From the NCBI GenBank assembly GCA_021770785.1, contig JAETQH010000027.1:1-56438 (forward strand): DNA of 56,438 nt, written 5' to 3'. Below the pieces are notes generated by a model. It did no database searches. It was given only the letters and a program-made list of their open reading frames with translations, and had not been told where the DNA came from. The DNA is from Lachnospiraceae bacterium (GTDB lineage Bacteria > Bacillota > Clostridia > Lachnospirales > Lachnospiraceae). The position numbers and the translations under genes are program-made. Shown piece by piece: positions 50,255 to 56,438 of this stretch; positions within the stretch are counted from its first letter, which is position 1; every line of letters starts with the position of its first letter.

Positions 50255-51646
50255 TTGAGTAAAAATAAAAAGGTAGTAAAGTACCGGAAACCCTTCAATC
50301 TAAATATAGGTGTTGTCATTTTCTGCATCATTTTTATTTATCTGATTTTTAATATTTTTTCTTACATGACCACCACGCATATTTCCATCTATGAGGTGGA
50401 GCAGGGCACCATGGCGGCAAACAACGTATACCGCGGACTTGTGCTGCGGGACGAGCAGATTGTGTCCTCCTCCTATACCGGTTCCCTCAACTACTATGTA
50501 AAAGAGGCTTCCCGGGTGGGCTACGGCAGCCTGGTGTGCTCCGTGGACGAAAACGGTGATGTCTCCAAACTGATTAACGAAGCCAATAAGGACAGCTCTC
50601 ATTTAGCCAGCGAAAGCTTAGATGCCATCGAGGAAAGTATTTACGAATTTCAGACTGCCTATGAGTCCCGGGATTTTTACAGTGTTTATATCTTCAAAGA
50701 GGATATCAATTCCACCCTGACAGAGGCGTTAAGCTTAAGTGCCTTGAATGAACTGGCTGATTACACCGCCGGTGCAGGAAATTCCAGTTCGTTCCACCAG
50801 ATTTATTCGGATACGCCAGGGATTTTAGCCTACTATACCGATGGCTTTGAAAGCGTCACCACGGAAAGTTTTAACGCTTCCATGTTTGACGAGGCAGCCT
50901 ACGTAAAAAATAATTTAAAAAAGAATACCAGCGTCAATTCCGGAGAACCGTTGTACAAGCTCATTAACAGCGAGCAGTGGAACATTATCGTTCCCATAGA
51001 GGAAACTTTAGCCACCTCGCTGCTTGATGACGATACCATAAAAATCCGTTTTTTAAAAGACGGTAAGACCGCTTATGCCACCTATACCGTAGAAAACAGG
51101 GCGGGCGTCTATTATCTGATTATGACGCTGCGCAATTCCATGGTGCGTTATGCAAAGGACCGCTTTTTAGAAGTAGAGCTTCTGCTTTCCGAAGAAACAG
51201 GGTTAAAAATCCCCAATTCTTCCATTACAGAAAAAGAGTTTTATACCATTCCCCGGGAATATTTTATGAAAGGGGGCGATTCCTCCTCGGAGGGACTGTT
51301 GGTGGAGCGTACGGATAAAAACGGCAAGGCGGCAACCGAATTTGTCAGTCCCACCATTTACTACGAGACAGAAAATTACTGCTATATTGACAGCGAGGAT
51401 GTGACAGCGGGAGAACGGCTCATCAAGCCGGATTCCAGCGAAACCTACACGGTAGGCAGTGATACCGCCGCCTTAAAGGGAGTTTATAACGTCAACAAAG
51501 GTTATGCCGTCTTTAAACAGATTAATATCCTCTACCAGAGTGAGGAATATTCCATCGTGGAGACAGGGACTGCCTACGGTATTTCCCTGTATGATCACAT
51601 TGCACTAGACAGCACAACAGTAAATGAAAATGAATTGATAAAATAG
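50255..51646 (+). CDS. HlyD-like membrane protein
   Basis: 463 residues from TTG 50255, eight bases after GAGGTGA; GTG 50243 lies inside that site. One N-terminal membrane segment (IGVVIFCIIFIYLIFNIF), then an extracytoplasmic region resembling a HlyD/membrane-fusion adaptor: a lipoyl/barrel-sandwich-like part (NVYRGLVLRDEQIVSS, YVKEASRVGYGSLVC), a helical middle (~110-220) and a second barrel (GEPLYKLINSEQWNIIVPI). No transporter or ATPase is nearby. Its fixed place ahead of yggS and sepF suggests a role in the cell envelope or division, which is inference. The PFAM-level identification is moderate. Confidence 0.7.
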   Translation: MSKNKKVVKYRKPFNLNIGVVIFCIIFIYLIFNIFSYMTTTHISIYEVEQGTMAANNVYRGLVLRDEQIVSSSYTGSLNYYVKEASRVGYGSLVCSVDENGDVSKLINEANKDSSHLASESLDAIEESIYEFQTAYESRDFYSVYIFKEDINSTLTEALSLSALNELADYTAGAGNSSSFHQIYSDTPGILAYYTDGFESVTTESFNASMFDEAAYVKNNLKKNTSVNSGEPLYKLINSEQWNIIVPIEETLATSLLDDDTIKIRFLKDGKTAYATYTVENRAGVYYLIMTLRNSMVRYAKDRFLEVELLLSEETGLKIPNSSITEKEFYTIPREYFMKGGDSSSEGLLVERTDKNGKAATEFVSPTIYYETENYCYIDSEDVTAGERLIKPDSSETYTVGSDTAALKGVYNVNKGYAVFKQINILYQSEEYSIVETGTAYGISLYDHIALDSTTVNENELIK

Positions 51647-51656
51647 GAGGAACATC

Positions 51657-52352
51657 ATGTTAAAGGACAATTTGGCAAAGGTAGAAAAAAATATCGAGGA
51701 GGCCTGTAAAAAAGCAGGCAGGGAGCGCAGCGAAGTCACGCTGATTGCCGTCAGCAAGACAAAACCGGTTTCCATGCTGCAGGAAATTTACGACGAAAAT
51801 ATCCGCCACTTCGGGGAAAATAAGGTGCAGGAGCTTTGTGACAAAATAGAACAGCTGCCAGAGGATATTTCGTGGCATATGATTGGTCACCTACAGCGGA
51901 ACAAGGTAAAATACATTGTAGGCAAGGTTGCTTTGATACATTCCGTAGACACCTACCGTCTGGCGGAGGAAATCAATATTCAGGCAAAAAAGAAAAATGT
52001 CATTGTCCCCATTCTGGTGGAGGTCAATATTGCGGCGGAGGAGTCGAAATTCGGCATTTCTAAAGAGGATTCAATTCTTCTGGTGGAAGATATTTCCCAT
52101 TTGGAAAACGTCCGCATCAAGGGTCTGATGACTATTGCCCCTTATGTGGAAAATCCGGAAGATAATCGACAGTATTTTCAAAAAATAAAACAATTATCTG
52201 TTGACATAACTAATAAAAACATAGATAATGTATCTATGGAAATTTTGTCTATGGGTATGACAGGTGATTATATGGTTGCCATCGAGGAGGGCGCTACCAT
52301 GGTACGTGTTGGGACAGGCATATTTGGGGAAAGAAATTATAAACAGGAGTGA
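51657..52352 (+). CDS. PLP homeostasis protein, YggS/PROSC family
   Basis: 231 residues. PLP lysine in LIAVSKTKP, then HFGENKVQEL, WHMIGHLQRNKVKYI and ending SMGMTGDYMVAIEEGATMVRVGTGIFG. These match the single-domain alanine-racemase-like PLP-binding proteins that control cellular PLP pools. AGGAGG precedes ATG 51657. The gene is the usual first partner of sepF. Confidence 0.95.
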   Translation: MLKDNLAKVEKNIEEACKKAGRERSEVTLIAVSKTKPVSMLQEIYDENIRHFGENKVQELCDKIEQLPEDISWHMIGHLQRNKVKYIVGKVALIHSVDTYRLAEEINIQAKKKNVIVPILVEVNIAAEESKFGISKEDSILLVEDISHLENVRIKGLMTIAPYVENPEDNRQYFQKIKQLSVDITNKNIDNVSMEILSMGMTGDYMVAIEEGATMVRVGTGIFGERNYKQE

Positions 52353-52356
52353 GAAC

Positions 52357-52869
52357 ATGGGAGTTCTTGATAAATTTTTAAATGTAATGCGTCTGAATCC
52401 GGATGATGACGATGATTTTTATAACGACGATTACGACTATGATGACGATTATGAAGAAGAGGAACCGGTAAAAAAATCCTCTTCCCGCAAAGAGAAAAAA
52501 GAAGCTTACGAAGAGGAAAGACCGATAAAGTCCACACCAAAGGTAACACCGATTCGTCCGGTAAAGAAACCAAGCAACGCCGGTATGGAGGTCTGTGTTA
52601 TCAAACCGACTTCTGTGGAGGATGCCAGAGAGATTACCGAGACACTGTTAAACAACCGCACCGTAGTTTTGAATGTGGAAGGGTTAGACGTAGAGATTGC
52701 GCAGCGTATCATTGATTTTACCTCCGGTTCCTGCTTTGCCATCAGCGGAAACCTACAAAAGATTTCTAACTACATATTCATCATCACACCGGCATCTGTA
52801 GATATTTCCGGCGATTTTTTAAGCTTAATTGATACTTTTGAAACGAGAGGCATCCAGACAGACTTTTAA
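52357..52869 (+). CDS. sepF: Cell division protein SepF
   Basis: 170 residues from ATG 52357 (AGGAG upstream; longer in-frame starts overlap yggS). N-terminal membrane-binding helix (MGVLDKFLNVMRL), an acidic Asp/Tyr-rich linker (~17-35), and the C-terminal SepF core (VCVIKPTSVEDAREITETLL, then QRIIDFTSGSCFAI). SepF ties FtsZ to the membrane. Confidence 0.94.
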   Translation: MGVLDKFLNVMRLNPDDDDDFYNDDYDYDDDYEEEEPVKKSSSRKEKKEAYEEERPIKSTPKVTPIRPVKKPSNAGMEVCVIKPTSVEDAREITETLLNNRTVVLNVEGLDVEIAQRIIDFTSGSCFAISGNLQKISNYIFIITPASVDISGDFLSLIDTFETRGIQTDF

Positions 52870-52871
52870 TT

Positions 52872-53741
52872 ATGAACGAACAGGAACTTTGTAAAAAAAG
52901 ATTATTGGATTTATCCAGACAGGCAGACCGAAAGGGAATCGTGTTATTCAGCGATTTCCTTAATTTGAATGAACTGAATATTTACCACCAGTGCGAAGAA
53001 CTCTTTGCGTGCCCCAGTGAGAGCTTTGGTGGAATCCCTTTTGCAGAGCGTCAGATGATTGCCTTTCTTCCTGATGCTTTTTGTTTACGCAGAAGTTATG
53101 ACGAAGATTACGTATTTTTTGATACCCCGGAGGACTTTGGGGATAACGGGAAACGGAATGTGGACGGGGACTTTGGTAACGGCAGTCAAACAACGCCGTC
53201 TTCCGGGGTGGAATATCCCATCACAGCCCTGAAGGTTGTGCCCGCCTATCCGAAATTTGCGGAAAAATTAGGACACCGGGATTTACTCGGCTCCATTATG
53301 AATCTTGGGGTGGAGCGGAGCAAAATCGGCGATATTCTCATAGGGGAGGACTGCGCCTATCTCCTCTGTGAAAAGAGTATGGCGCCTTATTTTATGGAAA
53401 ATCTTGAAAAAGTTCGCCATACTTTAGTGAGGATTTCCGTTGTTTCCTGTGACGAGATTACGGTACAGCAGAATCTGGTAGAAAAAGAAGGGATTGTCAC
53501 CTCGAACCGCTTAGATGCCGTCATTGCCTGCGTCCACAAGCTTTCCCGCAGCCAGGCGCTAGAACTGCTCCGGCAGGAAAAAGTTTTTGTCAACGGGAAA
53601 ACCATCCAGAATCCCACTTATAGCTGCCGAAAGGATGATATTGTATCCGTGCGAGGATTTGGCAGATTTATCTACCAATCGGACTATGGCGCTACCAATA
53701 AGGGACGGTTGAAAATCAAGTATCAGCTTTATCAAAACTAA
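52872..53741 (+). CDS. ylmH: S4-domain RNA-binding protein YlmH
   Basis: 289 residues; begins two bases after sepF. N-terminal ~170 residues match the YlmH fold (KGIVLFSDFLNLNE, ALKVVPAYPKFAEKLGHRD, LGVERSKIGDI). The C-terminal S4 domain (~210-270, LDAVIACVHKLSRSQALELL, VFVNGKTI) binds RNA. YlmH proteins act in rescue of stalled ribosomal 50S-peptidyl-tRNA complexes in Firmicutes. Confidence 0.92.
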   Translation: MNEQELCKKRLLDLSRQADRKGIVLFSDFLNLNELNIYHQCEELFACPSESFGGIPFAERQMIAFLPDAFCLRRSYDEDYVFFDTPEDFGDNGKRNVDGDFGNGSQTTPSSGVEYPITALKVVPAYPKFAEKLGHRDLLGSIMNLGVERSKIGDILIGEDCAYLLCEKSMAPYFMENLEKVRHTLVRISVVSCDEITVQQNLVEKEGIVTSNRLDAVIACVHKLSRSQALELLRQEKVFVNGKTIQNPTYSCRKDDIVSVRGFGRFIYQSDYGATNKGRLKIKYQLYQN

Positions 53742-53752
53742 AGGAGATTACC

Positions 53753-54853
53753 ATGGCAAATAGTATTGCAGTTACCAACGGAACAGAGGTTATTTATCAT
53801 ATAAAACTTACCGACAGCTTTGCAGATCTTAGTGAAGAGCTGAAAAAATTGGGCTATTCCCCGGAACGGAAAATTTGTATTGTTACAGACTCCAATGTGG
53901 CACCGCTCTACGCAGAGGAGGTTTCCGGGCTGCTGAAAGCAGATTACCCCAATATTTTTCTTCATACCTTTGCGGCGGGAGAACAGAACAAAAACGTGGC
54001 TACCGTAAATGAACTCTATGAAACCCTGATTCGCAGCCATTTTGACCGCCAGGATTTGTTAGTGGCATTAGGCGGAGGCGTCGTAGGAGATTTGACAGGC
54101 TTTGCCGCAGCGACTTATCTCCGGGGAATTGATTTTATTCAGGTTCCCACCACCTTGCTTTCCCAGGTGGACAGCAGTATCGGCGGGAAAACAGGCGTGG
54201 ATTTCATGCAGTACAAAAATATGGTAGGAGCTTTTTATCAGCCGAAGTTGGTTTATATGAACCTTGACACCTTATCCTCCCTGCCGGAAAAACAACTGGT
54301 TTCCGGAATGGGGGAAATCTTAAAGCACGGACTGATTAAAGACGGCTCTTATTTTTACTGGATCAAAGAACACGAAGCAGAAATTCGGAATTTGCAGACA
54401 GAGGCTTTGGAAGAAATGATTTTCCGCAGCTGCAACATCAAGCGGGAAGTAGTGGAGCGTGACCCAAAAGAGAAGGGAGAACGGGCGCTTCTGAATTTCG
54501 GACATACCATCGGACATGCGATTGAAAAGCTGTCGGATTTTAAGCTGTACCACGGAGAATGTGTGGGCCTTGGCATGGTAGCTGCCTCTTACCTTTCCAT
54601 GAAAATGGGAAATATCAGTGAAGAAGATTTTACCGTTATCATAGACACACTGCATGAGTTTGGCTTTGCCACGGAAGTAACGGGATTCACTCCGGAGGCT
54701 GTATTGGCGGCAACCAAATCGGATAAAAAAATGGTGGGAAATAAAGTAAAATTTATCCTGCTGAAAGAAATCGGGAATGCTTATATTTACCGGGATTTAT
54801 CCGACGAACAGATTTTAGAAGCCATTGCCTTTGTATGTAAAAAACGGAGATAA
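53753..54853 (+). CDS. aroB: 3-dehydroquinate synthase AroB
   Basis: 366 residues. NAD- and metal-site motifs: GEQNKN, ALGGGVVGDLTGFAAATYLRG, VPTTLLSQVDSSIGGKTGVD, and NFGHTIGHAIEKL with the zinc ligands. It is the second step of the shikimate pathway (DAHP to 3-dehydroquinate). AAAGGAG precedes ATG 53753. No other aro gene is in the window; the gene sits between ylmH and lspA, where divIVA is often found in relatives. Confidence 0.95.
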   Translation: MANSIAVTNGTEVIYHIKLTDSFADLSEELKKLGYSPERKICIVTDSNVAPLYAEEVSGLLKADYPNIFLHTFAAGEQNKNVATVNELYETLIRSHFDRQDLLVALGGGVVGDLTGFAAATYLRGIDFIQVPTTLLSQVDSSIGGKTGVDFMQYKNMVGAFYQPKLVYMNLDTLSSLPEKQLVSGMGEILKHGLIKDGSYFYWIKEHEAEIRNLQTEALEEMIFRSCNIKREVVERDPKEKGERALLNFGHTIGHAIEKLSDFKLYHGECVGLGMVAASYLSMKMGNISEEDFTVIIDTLHEFGFATEVTGFTPEAVLAATKSDKKMVGNKVKFILLKEIGNAYIYRDLSDEQILEAIAFVCKKRR

Positions 54854-54857
54854 ACAC

Positions 54858-55403
54858 ATGGAACGTAACAATACTCAACAACATCATCTTTTCAAAAAAA
54901 CAGCCATCGGTGCGGTAATTTCTGCACTTCTTATCGGTTTTGACCAACTGACAAAATACTGGGCGATTATAGGTTTAAAAGATAAGCCTGCCTTTGTGAT
55001 ATGGGACGGTGTTTTTGAATTGCGATATCTGGAGAACCGGGGAGCTTCTTTCGGAATCCTACAAAACCAGAAATGGCCGTTGGTTATTTTTACTTTGATT
55101 GTCCTGGTTGTCCTCATTTATTTTTTTATAAAAAAAATACCGAATGAGCGTCGTTTTTTCTTTTTAAATATAATTATCGTACTTATTTGCGCGGGAGCTG
55201 CCGGAAATCTCATTGACCGTCTGGCAAAGGATTACGTGGTGGATTTCTTTTATTTCTGCCTGATTGATTTTCCTATCTTTAATATAGCGGATATTTACGT
55301 GGTCATAGCCTCCTTTCTATTGATTGTCCTTGGATTATTCTACTATAAAGACGAGGACTGGGAAAAAATAATTCCCTCCGGGAAAAAAACTGCAAAACAA
55401 TAA
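54858..55403 (+). CDS. lspA: Lipoprotein signal peptidase (signal peptidase II)
   Basis: 181 residues from ATG 54858, four bases after the aroB stop. Four membrane segments. Catalytic aspartates Asp120 (GNLIDRL) and Asp145 (NIADIYV). It removes signal peptides from prolipoproteins, so the predicted lipoprotein at 48,156 would be a substrate. Confidence 0.95.
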   Translation: MERNNTQQHHLFKKTAIGAVISALLIGFDQLTKYWAIIGLKDKPAFVIWDGVFELRYLENRGASFGILQNQKWPLVIFTLIVLVVLIYFFIKKIPNERRFFFLNIIIVLICAGAAGNLIDRLAKDYVVDFFYFCLIDFPIFNIADIYVVIASFLLIVLGLFYYKDEDWEKIIPSGKKTAKQ

Positions 55404-55431
55404 CTTTTAAAATTTTATTATGAGGAACGGA

Positions 55432-56370
55432 ATGATTACAGAGACATTCGAAGTAGAATTAGAACATGAAGGAGAGCGGTTAGATAAATATTTGAGCATG
55501 ATTTTTGATGAGGCGGCATCCGAAAGAGGATTGACGCCTCAATCGCGTTCTTTCTTCCAAAAGCTCATCAAAGACCGCCAGATAGCTGTCAATGGCACGG
55601 TGCAGAAGGCAAATTACCGCTTAAAGGCGGAGGACTATGTTACTGTACAGATTCCCGATGCGGTGGAAACGCCTATTTTGCCGGAAAATATCCCATTGGA
55701 TATTCTTTATGAGGACAATGACCTTCTGGTGGTAAATAAGCCTAAGGGCATGGTGGTGCACCCCTCTGCGGGACATTACAGCGGCACTCTGGTGAATGCC
55801 GTTATGTATCACTGTAAGGACAGTCTTTCCGGCATTAACGGCGAAATCCGTCCGGGTATCGTACACCGGATTGATATGGATACCACTGGTTCGCTTATTA
55901 TATGCAAAAATGACGAGAGCCATATCTGCATTGCCGGACAGATAAAGGAACATTCCTGCAATCGCAGATACCGGGGAATTGTCTGTGGGGTAGTCAAAGA
56001 AGAGGAGGGCACCATAAATGCTCCCATCGGGCGTCATCCGATAGAGCGAAAAAAAATGGCAATCAACGAAAAAAACGGAAAGCCTGCCGTTACCCATTAT
56101 AAAGTTTTAGAGCGCTTCGAGCGCTATACCTACATGGAATTTCAATTAGAAACCGGGCGCACCCATCAAATTCGCGTTCATATGGCGAGTATTGGCCATC
56201 CCCTGTTAGGAGATGTGCTATATTCCAGCGGGAAAAGCCCTTACAAACTGCAAGGACAGACACTTCATGCCATGACCATCGGATTTGTCCATCCAAATAC
56301 CGGAGAATATATCGAGGTTTCTGCACCTTTACCAGAATATTTCGAGAAAATATTGCGGGATTTGCGATAA
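55432..56370 (+). CDS. RluA/RluD-family rRNA pseudouridine synthase
   Basis: 312 residues from ATG 55432 (GAGG seven bases upstream; ATG 55420 has none). N-terminal S4 RNA-binding domain (ERLDKYLSMIFDEAA, FFQKLIKDRQIAVNG), then the synthase domain with catalytic Asp148 in HRIDMDTTG, LLVVNKPKGMVVHP and ETGRTHQIRVHM. It isomerises uridines of 23S rRNA, by family most likely 1911/1915/1917. The last 68 bp of the window (56,371-56,438) are AT-rich and show nothing further. Confidence 0.94.
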   Translation: MITETFEVELEHEGERLDKYLSMIFDEAASERGLTPQSRSFFQKLIKDRQIAVNGTVQKANYRLKAEDYVTVQIPDAVETPILPENIPLDILYEDNDLLVVNKPKGMVVHPSAGHYSGTLVNAVMYHCKDSLSGINGEIRPGIVHRIDMDTTGSLIICKNDESHICIAGQIKEHSCNRRYRGIVCGVVKEEEGTINAPIGRHPIERKKMAINEKNGKPAVTHYKVLERFERYTYMEFQLETGRTHQIRVHMASIGHPLLGDVLYSSGKSPYKLQGQTLHAMTIGFVHPNTGEYIEVSAPLPEYFEKILRDLR

Positions 56371-56438
56371 ATTGTATTAAAATATTATAAAAAAACGGTA
56401 AATTTCAATTAATTCTTTTGCATTTTGCTGAAAATATA

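Overview
The window looks like a chromosomal segment of a gut Lachnospiraceae (Clostridium cluster XIVa) bacterium. This rests on the low-GC Firmicutes ribosome binding sites (AAGGAGG), the gene order mutS-mutL-miaA-radC-mreBCD-PBP2-minDE-rodA-mgsA, and sepF-ylmH-lspA-rluD. No rRNA, tRNA or CRISPR array was seen.

Left part (1 to about 28.9 kb) is accessory. It opens with wreckage: an IS66 tnpA start joined to a frameshifted esterase piece. Two leftward genes (an AraC regulator and a small unknown protein), a MATE efflux pump and a second AraC regulator follow. From 4,992 to 28,139 lies a carbohydrate island. Its parts are GH2, GH43, alpha/beta esterase, SGNH acetylesterase, a GPH-type sugar symporter, an NAD-dependent epimerase fused to DUF4342, GH1, a third AraC regulator, GH3, a second GH2, a xylose-isomerase-like protein, GH78 rhamnosidase and a GH43 with an F5/8C domain. 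None of the enzymes shows a signal peptide. The natural reading is that a small glycoside enters through the symporter and is taken apart in the cytoplasm, with AraC proteins sensing it. Two degraded enzyme copies (GH1, GH43) sit inside the island. Its right edge (28.2-28.85 kb) is a scrap heap of transposase fragments.

The most unusual observation is that three unrelated enzymes of the island (esterase, GH3, second GH2) end in the same helical, methionine-rich domain of about 80 residues. It aligns in two ungapped blocks. Other enzymes of the island carry methionine-rich helical insertions, and the epimerase carries a different appended domain. This suggests the enzymes may be held together, or to a common partner, inside the cell.

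Right part (28.9 to 56.4 kb) is core genome with tightly packed rightward genes: two flavoproteins, mismatch repair (MutS, MutL), tRNA modification (MiaA), a PLP lyase, RadC, the cell-elongation set (MreB, MreC, MreD, a large PBP2, RodA), MinD and MinE, methylglyoxal synthase, a D,D-carboxypeptidase lipoprotein, a small P-loop protein, then an HlyD-like membrane protein, PLP-binding YggS, SepF, YlmH, AroB, LspA and RluD. No minC is visible where it often lies; in its place, between PBP2 and minD, is a noncoding array of hairpins and direct repeats. No divIVA is visible next to sepF-ylmH.
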